A DNA stretch of 64,000 bases from Sphingobacteriia bacterium (GTDB taxonomy: Bacteria > Bacteroidota > Bacteroidia > Chitinophagales > Chitinophagaceae). The notes beneath the pieces are model-generated. The model saw only the letters and a list, made by a program, of their open reading frames with translations, was not told the DNA's origin and ran no database searches. The translations under genes were made by a program, and so were the position numbers. The stretch is from NCBI GenBank assembly GCA_947452295.1, contig CANGCK010000011.1, positions 1-64,000 on the forward strand, given 5' to 3'. Below are positions 39,858 to 50,138 of this stretch, in pieces. Each line of letters begins with the position of its first letter. Position 1 is the first letter of the stretch.

Positions 39858-41285
39858 ATGAAAATTTTTGTAAGCTCAGAAATAGGCAGATTGAAAAGAC
39901 TGCTGGTGCATAGTCCTGATAGTGGTTTGGGAAAAGTAGTGCCCTCAAAAGCACAAGATTGGTTGTTTGAAGACATAGTTCATTTAGATACGATTCGAAA
40001 AAAAGAGTACGATTACTACACTAAAGTTTTACTTTATTTTTTAGACCCTGAAAAAATAAAAGGCAAACAAAAAGAAATAGATGCAACAACTTCGAACAGA
40101 TGTTTTTACAAACCCAATAATCCAAATTTTTTTCAATCTGATAAAGTAATTGAATTAGAATGGTTATTAGCAGAAGTTTTAAAAGACCATGAAATACGTT
40201 TAAAGTTAGTAGCATCGGTTTGTGCTATTGAAGGAAGTACCTATGAAGCACAAAAGGAATTAATGAATTATGAACCATCCGAATTGGCTAAAACATTTAT
40301 TTCAGGCACGTCAATCAATAAAGAATTAATATTTGCACCTATACCCAATTTTATATTTACTAGAGATATTGGCATCACTATTAAAGACCATATTTTACTG
40401 AATAAGCCTGCTAAGAAAGCAAGAACACGGGAAGCATTATTGGCTAGATATATCTTTTTTAATCACCCCTACTTTAATGAATACAAAGATAAAATCATAG
40501 AATTATCTGAAAGCAGTTTACATTTTTTATTACCGAAAGAAGAAGAAGAACAAAAAATAACTTTAGAAGGTGGTGATATTATGGTAGTTAGTGACAACCA
40601 TTTATTGGTTGGGATAAGTGAAAGAACTACATCCGAAGCAGCAGTTAAAATTACCAATACAATGTTTGAAATGGGATTAATGGATAAAGTTACCATTATT
40701 AAGATTCCAAAGAAAAGAGATTACATGCATATTGATACGGTATTTACTCAAGTAAAAAGAAATGTATGGGTTATGCTAGGGAATTTTTCGAGAAAATCAA
40801 TTAAACATGAAGATGAAAATATAATTGAGAAAATATTAGAAATAAAGAAAGAAGAAAAAATAAAGATCCTACAATTTCATAAGCACAATCCTGATAATCC
40901 AATTTCTTTTGAAAGCTTAGAAGATTTATTAATTGACATTAGTAAAATCGATTTGAAATGTACAGATGAAGTACAATTTATATTTTCTGGTAATAATGAA
41001 TTTCCATATAATGCAAGAGAACAATGGACAGATTCTTGTAATTTATTAGCACTAAAAGAAGGCGTTGTATTAGGGTATGATAGAAATGATAAAACAACAG
41101 AAGCATTTAAAAATGCAGGTTTCACTATTATTCATGTAAAAGACTTATTAACTCAATTAGAAGAAGGAATTATCACAACAGATTCGATAAAAGATACTTT
41201 TATTTTAATGCCTTCAGCAGAATTATCGCGTGCAAGAGGTGGTTTTCATTGTATGAGCATGCCTCTATGCAGAGAGTCAATCTAA
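39858..41285 (+). CDS. Arginine deiminase-family amidinohydrolase
   Basis: FTRDIGITI, LEGGDIMVVSDNHLLVGISERTT, DYMHIDTVFT, ELSRARGGFHCMSMPLCRE. Confidence 0.87.
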   Translation: MKIFVSSEIGRLKRLLVHSPDSGLGKVVPSKAQDWLFEDIVHLDTIRKKEYDYYTKVLLYFLDPEKIKGKQKEIDATTSNRCFYKPNNPNFFQSDKVIELEWLLAEVLKDHEIRLKLVASVCAIEGSTYEAQKELMNYEPSELAKTFISGTSINKELIFAPIPNFIFTRDIGITIKDHILLNKPAKKARTREALLARYIFFNHPYFNEYKDKIIELSESSLHFLLPKEEEEQKITLEGGDIMVVSDNHLLVGISERTTSEAAVKITNTMFEMGLMDKVTIIKIPKKRDYMHIDTVFTQVKRNVWVMLGNFSRKSIKHEDENIIEKILEIKKEEKIKILQFHKHNPDNPISFESLEDLLIDISKIDLKCTDEVQFIFSGNNEFPYNAREQWTDSCNLLALKEGVVLGYDRNDKTTEAFKNAGFTIIHVKDLLTQLEEGIITTDSIKDTFILMPSAELSRARGGFHCMSMPLCRESI

Positions 41286-41295
41286 AATATTAATT

Positions 41296-42210
41296 ATGCA
41301 ACATTGTTCAAATATATTAATGATACAACCAGTTCAATTTGGATTTAACCCAGAAACTGCTGTAAACAATAGCTTTCAACAACATTCTATTGAAAAAAAC
41401 ATACAAGAAAAAGCGTTAATGGAGTTCAATTCATTGGTGTCTATACTTACCGAACATCAAATAGATGTAACTGTAATAAAAGACACAGTTTTACCCCATA
41501 CTCCCGATTCGATTTTTCCCAACAACTGGATATCTTTTCATGAAGATGGAACAATATGTTTATTCCCAATGTTTGCAAAAAACAGAAGACAAGAACGGAA
41601 ACCATCCATCATACAAACAATTGATCGAAAATTTCTCATTCGTCAAACACTTGATTTTACTCATTACGAAAACGAGGAGCTATTTTTAGAAGGCACTGGT
41701 AGTATGGTATTAGACAGAGAAAATCGAATTGCCTATGCCTGTTTATCGAACAGAACACACCAAAAAGTATTTGATGATTTTTGTGAACAATTAAAATACC
41801 GCCCATTATCTTTTACTGCGAATGATGACCAACATATGCCCATCTATCATACCAATGTAATGATGTGTGTGGCCGATGAATACACTGTTATTTGCTTGGA
41901 TTCAATATCAAAAGAGGCGGAAAGAAATATGGTTAAAGAAAGTTTAGCAGCACACAATAAAAAAATAATTGAAATCAGCTACGCACAAATGAATTGTTTT
42001 GCAGGAAATATGTTGCAAGTTCATAATAAAGATGGTCAGCGATATTTAGTGATGTCATCGCAAGCATACCACTCCTTAAATAATGCACAAATTCAAGCAA
42101 TAGAACAATTTAATCCAATTTTACATGCCAATATAAACAATATAGAAATGAATGGAGGAGGAAGTGCAAGATGTATGATGGCAGAAATATTTTTGCCGTT
42201 AAAATCATAA
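41296..42210 (+). CDS. ctlX: Citrulline-utilization hydrolase CtlX-like amidinotransferase-superfamily protein
   Basis: ILMIQPVQFGFNPETAVNNSFQQ, DSIFPNNWISFHEDG, LEGTGSMVLDRENRIAYACLSNRT, NNIEMNGGGSARCMMAEIFLP. Confidence 0.85.
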   Translation: MQHCSNILMIQPVQFGFNPETAVNNSFQQHSIEKNIQEKALMEFNSLVSILTEHQIDVTVIKDTVLPHTPDSIFPNNWISFHEDGTICLFPMFAKNRRQERKPSIIQTIDRKFLIRQTLDFTHYENEELFLEGTGSMVLDRENRIAYACLSNRTHQKVFDDFCEQLKYRPLSFTANDDQHMPIYHTNVMMCVADEYTVICLDSISKEAERNMVKESLAAHNKKIIEISYAQMNCFAGNMLQVHNKDGQRYLVMSSQAYHSLNNAQIQAIEQFNPILHANINNIEMNGGGSARCMMAEIFLPLKS

Positions 42211-43089
42211 TCCGAAACTTTTTCTCACCCCTTCTTCAAACGAGTGCGGTTGATAATTTAATTCGTGAACCGCTTTTTGAATGGTCAAACCAGATTGTTT
42301 GGCTCTTCTTACTGGCTCTGGGAAACTAGTACTATCTACTTCGATAATTAATTGGCTATCTAGGTTTAATACTTTAGCTACTGTAAGCGCCATGGAATAA
42401 GGAGTACAGATGTCTTTACCCGCTAAATGATAAATTCCATATTTTTTCAAAACAATGATTTGGTAAATGCCCGCACAGATATCTTCAGCCCATGTAGGTG
42501 TTCTTTGTTGATCATTTACCACTTTAATGGCTTGGCCATTTTGCAGATTTTGTTGCACCCATTGTATAAAACTCATTCTTAGCCCCTCCCAAACAGCACC
42601 ATAGATAAATACGGGTCTTACAATTGTAAAATCTGTTAATACTTTTTTGATGATATTTTCTGCCATTAATTTAGATTCCCCATAAAAATTTAATGGATCT
42701 GGCAGCTGGTCCTCGTGATGAGGGCCATTTTCTCCAAAAATAAAGTCAGTTGAAATATGAATAAAGTGAATTGCATATTTTTTTACTAAATAAACTAGAT
42801 TTTCAGTTACGGTTACATTTTGTAGAATACATTTTTCCTGGTTATTATTACATTCGTCTGGTTTACTCATTGCTGCTGCATGAATTAATACATCTGGTTG
42901 GTGATTATGTATAAAATCAGCTACGGAACTAACGTTCGTTAGTTCTAAATCGTAATAAAAAATATTATTACTAAGGGGTATTTTTCGTGGGCCCCTAGAT
43001 ACAGCAATTGTTTGAAAACCTTTATCAGAAAGGAATACACATAAATGTTGGGCTAAAAATCCATTTGCTCCTGTCACCATTATTTTCAT
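42205..43089 (-). CDS. SDR family oxidoreductase, dTDP-4-dehydrorhamnose reductase (RmlD)-like
   Basis: KIMVTGANGFLAQHLCVFLSDKG...VLIHAAAMSKPDECNNN...FIHISTDFIFGENGPHHEDQLPDPLNFYGESKL. Confidence 0.85.
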   Translation of the reverse strand: MKIMVTGANGFLAQHLCVFLSDKGFQTIAVSRGPRKIPLSNNIFYYDLELTNVSSVADFIHNHQPDVLIHAAAMSKPDECNNNQEKCILQNVTVTENLVYLVKKYAIHFIHISTDFIFGENGPHHEDQLPDPLNFYGESKLMAENIIKKVLTDFTIVRPVFIYGAVWEGLRMSFIQWVQQNLQNGQAIKVVNDQQRTPTWAEDICAGIYQIIVLKKYGIYHLAGKDICTPYSMALTVAKVLNLDSQLIIEVDSTSFPEPVRRAKQSGLTIQKAVHELNYQPHSFEEGVRKSFGL

Positions 43090-43126
43090 GATACAATGCT
43101 ACAAAAAAACTTGTCAGTAATTACAA

Positions 43127-43157
43127 ATTGAAATTAATTTTCAAATGCTTACTTTTG
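43127..43157 (+). promoter_or_regulatory. Bacteroidota promoter for pfkA (ATTG-N19-TACTTTTG)
   Basis: -7 TACTTTTG at 43150-43157 and -33 TTG ending at 43130, 19-nt spacer. Confidence 0.6.
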
Positions 43158-43230
43158 AGACTCCGTGTAGGCATTACACAATTTGTAAGTAATGAATACA
43201 TAAGAATTATAGACGAATTGAAATTATACA

Positions 43231-44217
43231 ATGGCAACGAAAAAAGTAACAAAAATTGGTGTATTAACTTCCGGTGGAGATGCACCTGGCATGAATGCTG
43301 CAATTAGAGCGGTAGTAAGAACAGGTTTATACCATGGGCTAGAAATGTATGGTGTAGTAAGGGGCTATAATGGCATGATAGATGATGACATTATGCCAAT
43401 GGATTCACGTTCAGTGGCCAATATCATTCAGCGTGGAGGTACAATTTTAAAAACTGCTAGAAGCACAGAGTTTTTTGAACCTGAAGGTCGTAAAAAAGCA
43501 TATGACAATCTGAAGAAAAGAGGGATAAATGGATTAGTAGTTATAGGCGGCGATGGAAGTTTTAAAGGCGCACAAAAATTCAGCAATGAATTTGATATTC
43601 CTTGTATAGGATTACCTGGTACCATTGACAAAGATATAGCTGGTACTGATTTTACCATTGGATTTGACACAGCGGTTAATACAGCTGTTGAAGCGATAGA
43701 CAAAATTCGCGATACTGCAGACGCCCACGACCGTTTATTTGTTGTTGAAGTAATGGGTAGAGATGCAGGTTATATTGCGTTGCACAGCGGTATAGCCACA
43801 GGCGCGGAAAACATACTTATACCTGAAACCAAAACAGATATTGATGCAATGATTGCTGCTCTTTCTGAAAAAGAAAAAAGAAAAAAACTGGTCAACATTT
43901 TGGTAGTAGCAGAAGGAGAAAAATTTGGAGGTGCCAATGAAATTGGGGCTGTTGTAAAAGAAAGACTACCCAATGCAGATGTTAGAGTATGTATTTTAGG
44001 TCATATACAGAGAGGAGGTTCTCCATCGTGTTTAGATAGATTAATTGCCAGCAGAATGGGCTATTCGGCAGTAGAATGTTTATTAAACGGTACACATAAT
44101 GTGATGGTGGGTATTTTAAACAACAAAATGCATTATACACCTTTGGATAATGCCATTAAAGCCAAACAAAAAATATCAAACGAATGGTTGAACATCGTTA
44201 AAATATTGGCCAGCTAA
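43231..44217 (+). CDS. pfkA: ATP-dependent 6-phosphofructokinase
   Basis: IGVLTSGGDAPGMNAAIRAVVR...VVIGGDGSFKGA...GTIDKDIAGTDFTIGFDTAVNTA. Confidence 0.97.
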   Translation: MATKKVTKIGVLTSGGDAPGMNAAIRAVVRTGLYHGLEMYGVVRGYNGMIDDDIMPMDSRSVANIIQRGGTILKTARSTEFFEPEGRKKAYDNLKKRGINGLVVIGGDGSFKGAQKFSNEFDIPCIGLPGTIDKDIAGTDFTIGFDTAVNTAVEAIDKIRDTADAHDRLFVVEVMGRDAGYIALHSGIATGAENILIPETKTDIDAMIAALSEKEKRKKLVNILVVAEGEKFGGANEIGAVVKERLPNADVRVCILGHIQRGGSPSCLDRLIASRMGYSAVECLLNGTHNVMVGILNNKMHYTPLDNAIKAKQKISNEWLNIVKILAS

Positions 44218-44244
44218 TTTTAAATAACTATTAATAGATAAACA

Positions 44245-45735
44245 ATGTCAAAAAATTTAGACAAATACCTCCATAAGAATATGGACAAGGAAGCAGGAGT
44301 AAACCATGTTGCACATAGAACGAAGATCGTTGCAACTGTTGGGCCCGCATGTGACACATATGACAAATTGCTTGATTTAGTTAAGGCAGGTGTAAATGTT
44401 TTCAGATTAAATTTTTCTCATGGTTCACATGCAGATAAATTATCCATCATAGAACATATAAGAAATATCAATAGTACCGAACCCTATAACATAGCTATTT
44501 TAGCCGATTTACAGGGACCTAAATTAAGAGTGGGTGAAATTGCCAATAATGCATTGGAAGTGAAGGAAGGCGATATATTAACATTTACCAATGAAAAATG
44601 TGTTGGCACCTTAGAAAAAATATATGTCTCCTACCCTAACCTAGCTGGTGATGTTGTACTGGGTAATGTGATTATGATTGATGATGGTAAATTAGAAGTA
44701 AAAGTTGTAAGTATCGAAAAAAATGGGGATGTTAAAGTACAAGTAACATTAGGCGGTATTTTATCTTCAAAAAAAGGAATTAATCTACCTGATACTAAAA
44801 TTTCATTACCAGCACTAACCGAAAAAGATCTTGAAGATTTAGCTTTTATCATTGAACAAAAATGTGATTGGGTTGCACTAAGCTTTGTAAGAAGTGTAAA
44901 CGATATCGTTATTCTTCGTGAAAAATTAAACGAGAAAAATAGTAAGACTAAAATTATCGCTAAAATAGAGAAGCCAGAGGCGCTAGTTAATATTAGAGAT
45001 ATTATTTTAGAAAGTGATGGTATTATGGTTGCTCGTGGTGACTTGGGAGTTGAATTACCTGTAGAACAAATCCCATTAATACAAAAAGAATTAATTCGTA
45101 AGTGTATTCATAGAGCGAAACCTGTAATTGTTGCAACTCAAATGATGGAAAGCATGATGGAAAGGGTGAAACCTAACCGTAGCGAAATTACCGACGTAGC
45201 CAATGCCGTTTTAGAAGGCGCTGATGCGGTAATGTTGAGTGGAGAAACAGCTGCTGGTAATTACCCAACTTTAGTGGTACAAACCATGCGTAAAATTATT
45301 GCTGAAGTTGAACGCAAAGAATATAGATATAATAGAGAAGCAGATTTAAAACCACAACCCCACTCTCCATCATTTCATAGTGATGCAATTTGCTATAATG
45401 CTTGTAAGATAGCTGATGATGTAGAAGCGAGCGCTTTAATAGGCATGACACAGAGCGGATATACTGCATTTATGTTGAGTAGTTACAGACCTTATTCACC
45501 ATTGTATATTTTCACCAAAGAAAAATCTCTCGTAAATCAATTAAGTTTAAGCTGGGGTGTACGTGCTTTTCATTATACAGAAGAAGAAAGTGTTGATGAG
45601 ATTGTACAAGACCAAATAGATATTTTAAAAGAAAGAGGTTTTATTAAATCGGGGGATGTTGTAGTAAATACAGGCAGTACACCAGTTTCATTACATTTGC
45701 CGACTAATTTAATTAAACTAACTAAGGTTAACTAA
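44245..45735 (+). CDS. pyk: Pyruvate kinase
   Basis: TKIVATVGPACDTYDKLLDLVKAGVNVFRLNFSHG...DGIMVARGDLGVELP...PVIVATQMMESMM. Confidence 0.97.
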   Translation: MSKNLDKYLHKNMDKEAGVNHVAHRTKIVATVGPACDTYDKLLDLVKAGVNVFRLNFSHGSHADKLSIIEHIRNINSTEPYNIAILADLQGPKLRVGEIANNALEVKEGDILTFTNEKCVGTLEKIYVSYPNLAGDVVLGNVIMIDDGKLEVKVVSIEKNGDVKVQVTLGGILSSKKGINLPDTKISLPALTEKDLEDLAFIIEQKCDWVALSFVRSVNDIVILREKLNEKNSKTKIIAKIEKPEALVNIRDIILESDGIMVARGDLGVELPVEQIPLIQKELIRKCIHRAKPVIVATQMMESMMERVKPNRSEITDVANAVLEGADAVMLSGETAAGNYPTLVVQTMRKIIAEVERKEYRYNREADLKPQPHSPSFHSDAICYNACKIADDVEASALIGMTQSGYTAFMLSSYRPYSPLYIFTKEKSLVNQLSLSWGVRAFHYTEEESVDEIVQDQIDILKERGFIKSGDVVVNTGSTPVSLHLPTNLIKLTKVN

Positions 45736-45760
45736 CATATATAATAGATGATGTTTATAA

Positions 45761-45791
45761 AAAAGATTCTTCACTTGAAGAATCTTTTTTA
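45761..45791 (+). terminator. Intrinsic terminator after pyk
   Basis: AAAAGATTCTT-cacttg-AAGAATCTTTTTT. Confidence 0.85.
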
Positions 45792-45824
45792 ATTTCAAGC
45801 ATTGCTTAAACCAGATTATTAAAT

Positions 45825-47444
45825 ATGAAAAAGATTTTAATTTTATTATTTATTTTCGGAGTATCTCAATTAAGAGCTCAAGAAATATCAATCATTCCTA
45901 AACCAACTTCTTTACAATTAAAAGAGGGAAATTTTTCTATTACCCCCAAAACTAAAATAGCGTTAGCTGGTAGTAATTTAGATAAAATAGCTGCGCTCTT
46001 ACAATCATTTATAGAAAACAAATATGGTTTTAAATTACCTATCGTTAAAAATGGGGCTATTAAAGGAAATATTGTTTTAAATTTTGATAGACTTGATCAT
46101 CCATTTCAAGGAGCATACCATTTAGAGGTTAATAGTGACCATATTTATATTGGGGGCGATAATGAGGCAGGTGTTTTTTATGCGGTACAGTCGCTCTTTC
46201 AATTATTACCAATTTCAAAAACCTCGCCAATTACCATTCAACAAATGGTGATTGATGATAGCCCTCGATTTGAATATCGTGGATTAATGTTGGATGTTAG
46301 TCGCCACTTTTTTAGTGTATCGTTTATTAAAAAATTCATTGATTTCATTGCTTATCACAAAATGAATAAATTTCATTGGCATTTAACCGATGACCAAGGA
46401 TGGAGAATTGAAATAAAAAAATACCCTAAATTAACTTCTGTAGGAGCATTTAGAAATGGTACGCTCATTGGAAGATACCCTGGTACTGGTAATACGGATA
46501 AAGTGTATGGAGGGTTTTATACACAAGAAGAAATAAAAGAAATAGTTAAATATGCTGCAGATAGATACGTGGAAGTTATTCCAGAGATTGAGCTACCTGG
46601 TCATTCATCTGCTGCAATAGCGGCTTACCCTGAATTAAGCTGTTTCCCATTAGCATCTACTACATATCCGGCAAAGACTACCTGGAGCGGATCTACTGTA
46701 GGAAAGCAAGTGCAACAAATTTGGGGGGTACATGAAGATGTATTTGCGCCAACTGAATACACATTTACATTTCTTGAAAATGTATTGAATGAAGTAACCA
46801 AACTATTTCCTTCTAAATACATACATATTGGAGGCGATGAATGTCCGAAAGAGTCTTGGAAAAAGTCGGCATTTTGCCAACAACTTATTAAAGATAAAAA
46901 CCTAAAAGATGAACATGCTTTACAAAGCTATTTTATCCAAAGAATTGAAAAGTTCATCAACAGCAAAGGGAAAAAATTAATCGGTTGGGATGAGATTTTG
47001 GAAGGTGGATTAGCCCCCAATGCTACGGTGATGAGTTGGCGCGGAGAAAAAGGTGGCATTGAAGCTGCCAAACAAAAACACAACGTGATAATGACTCCGG
47101 GTGAATGGGTTTATTTTGATCACGCACAAAATAATCCTGAAGATTCAATTACAATTGGTGGATATACTAATTTACAAAAAGTATATAGTTATGAGCCAAT
47201 ACCAAAAGATTTAACCAAGGAAGAGGAAAAGTATGTATTAGGTGCGCAAGCTAATTTATGGACTGAATACATTAATAATCCAAGTAAAGCAGAATACATG
47301 CTGTTTCCTCGATTAAGCGCACTATGCGAAATACTTTGGAGTACAAAAGAAAGTCGTGACTGGTTGAATTTTCAACAAAGAATGCAAGTTCAATACAAAC
47401 GGTACGAATGGTTAAATTTTAATTATAATAAACCCGCAAAATAA
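45825..47444 (+). CDS. Beta-N-acetylhexosaminidase (GH20)
   Basis: Signal peptide; RGLMLDVSRHFFSVSFIKKFIDFIAYHKMNKFHWHLTDDQGWRIEIKKYP...YIHIGGDECPKESWK. Confidence 0.94.
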   Translation: MKKILILLFIFGVSQLRAQEISIIPKPTSLQLKEGNFSITPKTKIALAGSNLDKIAALLQSFIENKYGFKLPIVKNGAIKGNIVLNFDRLDHPFQGAYHLEVNSDHIYIGGDNEAGVFYAVQSLFQLLPISKTSPITIQQMVIDDSPRFEYRGLMLDVSRHFFSVSFIKKFIDFIAYHKMNKFHWHLTDDQGWRIEIKKYPKLTSVGAFRNGTLIGRYPGTGNTDKVYGGFYTQEEIKEIVKYAADRYVEVIPEIELPGHSSAAIAAYPELSCFPLASTTYPAKTTWSGSTVGKQVQQIWGVHEDVFAPTEYTFTFLENVLNEVTKLFPSKYIHIGGDECPKESWKKSAFCQQLIKDKNLKDEHALQSYFIQRIEKFINSKGKKLIGWDEILEGGLAPNATVMSWRGEKGGIEAAKQKHNVIMTPGEWVYFDHAQNNPEDSITIGGYTNLQKVYSYEPIPKDLTKEEEKYVLGAQANLWTEYINNPSKAEYMLFPRLSALCEILWSTKESRDWLNFQQRMQVQYKRYEWLNFNYNKPAK

Positions 47445-47537
47445 TTGCGTTTTTTTGCTTTTTTTCTTCATTTTATTGAAAATAAAGTCAAAACATAGCT
47501 AAATTTGTTCATACTCTCCAAACTTAAATGATTAATA

Positions 47538-49436
47538 ATGGTTGATTCATTTGAAAAAATTGATGTAAAGATTTACAAAAACAGTAAAGATGGGGCCGCT
47601 TTTGTTGCCAAACAAATTGCAGACTTAATTAGAGATAAGGCTTCTAAAGGAGAAAAATGTGTGTTAGGTTTAGCAACAGGATCCACTCCTATTAGTCTTT
47701 ATGCTGCATTAGTTAAGTTGCACCAAACAGAAGGGTTGAGTTTTAAAAATGTAATATCATTTAATTTAGATGAATATTATCCAATTGATAAAGATGCCTA
47801 TCAAAGCTATTGGAGTTTTATGCATCGACATTTATTTAGTCATGTAGATATTGATCCAGCTAATATTCATTTGCCAAATGGAAATGTTCCAAAGGAGGAA
47901 ATGAAAAAATATTGTGCATCATATGAACAAGCAATTGAAGACGCAGGTGGTATAGATTTACAAATTTTAGGTATTGGCTTGAATGGTCATATTGGATTCA
48001 ATGAACCTGGCTCAAGTATACTTTCAAAAACCAGATTGGTTAACTTAGACAATACTACCCGAATAGCCAATTCTTATGAGTTTGCTAACATTTCTAAAGT
48101 GCCCCGTTTAGCTGTAACCATGGGTATTGGGACGATACTGAAAGCTAAGAAAATCATACTAATGGCTTGGGGTAATAAAGCATCAATTGTTGCAAAAGCA
48201 GTTGAAGAGCATGTTACCGAATCGATCCCTGCAAGTATTTTACAACAACACAACGACTGTACATTTGTTGTAGATGAACCAGCTTCAACTGAACTCACCA
48301 GAATTAAATCGCCTTGGTTAACAGGTGAATGTATTTGGACGGAGGCTATGATAAAGAGAGCCGTTGTTCATTTATCGCTTAAATTAAATAAATCGGTTTT
48401 AAGTTTAACCTCACTGGATTATACTGAAAATGGACTTTCAGATTTATTAGTAGAAAAAGGAGATGCTTACGAAATTAATTTGCAGGTTTATTACCTATTA
48501 CGCGACAGTATTACTGGTTGGCCGGGCGGCAAGCCAAATGCTGTAATTCCTGCGCATCCTGAACGTAGTGAACCACATCCAAAAAGATGCTTAATTTTTT
48601 CGCCACATCCCGATGATGATATTATCAGTATGGGGGGTACATTTATGCGATTACATGATCAAGGCCATGAAGTACATGTAGCCTATCAAACCAGCGGCAA
48701 TATTGCAGTAACAGATGAATTTGTCACTCGTTTTATTGACTTTGCAGTAGGTTTTGAGGAAATGTTTGGCATAGACAATAGTAAAAGCCGAGCACAATTA
48801 CAAGCTGCTCGTGAATTTATTGCAGGCAAGAAAAAAGAACAAATCGATACGAGTGATATTAGAGCTATAAAAGGTTTAATTAGAAGAGGAGAAGCCAAAG
48901 CTACTTGTAGATACGTTGGTTTGTCGGAAGACCGCTGCCACTTTATGAATTTACCTTTTTATGAAACAGGTGCTATTGAGAAAAAGCCGTTAGGTGAAGA
49001 AGACATTCTATTAACGATGGAATTGTTGCGAAAAATCAAACCACACCAGGTTTATTGTGCTGGGGATTTAGCAGACCCACATGGCACACATAAAGTTTGT
49101 TTAGAAGCCATTTTTGAGGCGATGAAAAGATTAAAAGCGGCGGGTGATCCTTGGGTTAAAGATTGTTGGGTTTGGTTATACAAAGGAGCATGGCAAGAAT
49201 GGGATATTGCCGAAATAGAAATGGCCATTCCTATGAGCCCCGATCAGGTGAAGAAAAAGAGATTTGGTATTTTTATTCATCAATCACAAAAAGACTCGGT
49301 TCCATTTCAAGGGGCAGATAGTAGAGAGTTTTGGCAACGCGCAGAAGAAAGAAATGCCAATACAGCCAATTTATATGCAGACCTTGGATTAACAAAATAC
49401 GCTGCTATGGAGGCTTTTGTCCGTTGGCATTATTAA
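47538..49436 (+). CDS. nagB: Glucosamine-6-phosphate deaminase fused to C-terminal PIG-L/LmbE-type deacetylase domain
   Basis: N-term LGLATGSTPISLYAALV, FNLDEYYPI, LGIGLNGHIGFNEPGS; C-term LIFSPHPDDDIISMGGTFMRL and DPHGTHKVC. Confidence 0.93.
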   Translation: MVDSFEKIDVKIYKNSKDGAAFVAKQIADLIRDKASKGEKCVLGLATGSTPISLYAALVKLHQTEGLSFKNVISFNLDEYYPIDKDAYQSYWSFMHRHLFSHVDIDPANIHLPNGNVPKEEMKKYCASYEQAIEDAGGIDLQILGIGLNGHIGFNEPGSSILSKTRLVNLDNTTRIANSYEFANISKVPRLAVTMGIGTILKAKKIILMAWGNKASIVAKAVEEHVTESIPASILQQHNDCTFVVDEPASTELTRIKSPWLTGECIWTEAMIKRAVVHLSLKLNKSVLSLTSLDYTENGLSDLLVEKGDAYEINLQVYYLLRDSITGWPGGKPNAVIPAHPERSEPHPKRCLIFSPHPDDDIISMGGTFMRLHDQGHEVHVAYQTSGNIAVTDEFVTRFIDFAVGFEEMFGIDNSKSRAQLQAAREFIAGKKKEQIDTSDIRAIKGLIRRGEAKATCRYVGLSEDRCHFMNLPFYETGAIEKKPLGEEDILLTMELLRKIKPHQVYCAGDLADPHGTHKVCLEAIFEAMKRLKAAGDPWVKDCWVWLYKGAWQEWDIAEIEMAIPMSPDQVKKKRFGIFIHQSQKDSVPFQGADSREFWQRAEERNANTANLYADLGLTKYAAMEAFVRWHY

Positions 49437-49454
49437 TAAACAATTAATTCCGAT

Positions 49455-49489
49455 AAAACGCCTGCATAATTCACAGGCGTTTTATTTTT
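49455..49489 (+). terminator. Intrinsic terminator after nagB fusion
   Basis: AAAACGCCTG-cataattca-CAGGCGTTTTATTTTTT. Confidence 0.85.
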
Positions 49490-49490
49490 T

Positions 49491-50138
49491 ATGATGGATC
49501 GACAAGAAATAAATAAAACCTTAGCGCTGTCTTGGAAAACAGCATGGGCGAAACCTGCATTTAGACAAAAAACAATTGTTGGATCAGCATTATTACTATG
49601 CATATTAACCTCTTTTCCTAAATTTTTTGCATTCATTGAATTAAGATCAGGCATTGTATTAAATGATTGGGTACTAGCCAGAATTCCTGCTATAGATTTA
49701 TCGATACCTATATTTGTAATAATCTGGTCAACCGCACTCTTATTGATCTATCATTTATTGAAAAGTCCGCTACTATTTTTACAATTTTTACTGTCCTTTT
49801 TACTGCTTTGCATATCCAGGATCATTAGTATTTCCGTTTTTCCATTAGATCCACCAATTGGATTAATAGAATTAAAAGATCCGATAAGTAGTATTTTTTA
49901 TGGGGGGACAAATGTTTTTATTAAAAAAGATCTTTTTTATTCAGGGCATACAGCTACACAATTTTTAATGTTTTTAACCTTAATAGGGAAAAAAGAAAAA
50001 ATAATTACTGGAATAACAACCCTATTCATTTCAATATTGGTACTAATACAACACATTCATTATACGATAGATGTTATTGCAGCCTATTTTTTTACTTATG
50101 CTATTTATTTAGCAGGCAAAAAAATAGCAGCGGGCTAG
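49491..50138 (+). CDS. PAP2/sphingomyelin-synthase-like membrane phosphatase
   Basis: FYSGHTATQFLMFLTLIGK...LIQHIHYTIDVIAAYFFTYAIYL. Confidence 0.75.
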   Translation: MMDRQEINKTLALSWKTAWAKPAFRQKTIVGSALLLCILTSFPKFFAFIELRSGIVLNDWVLARIPAIDLSIPIFVIIWSTALLLIYHLLKSPLLFLQFLLSFLLLCISRIISISVFPLDPPIGLIELKDPISSIFYGGTNVFIKKDLFYSGHTATQFLMFLTLIGKKEKIITGITTLFISILVLIQHIHYTIDVIAAYFFTYAIYLAGKKIAAG

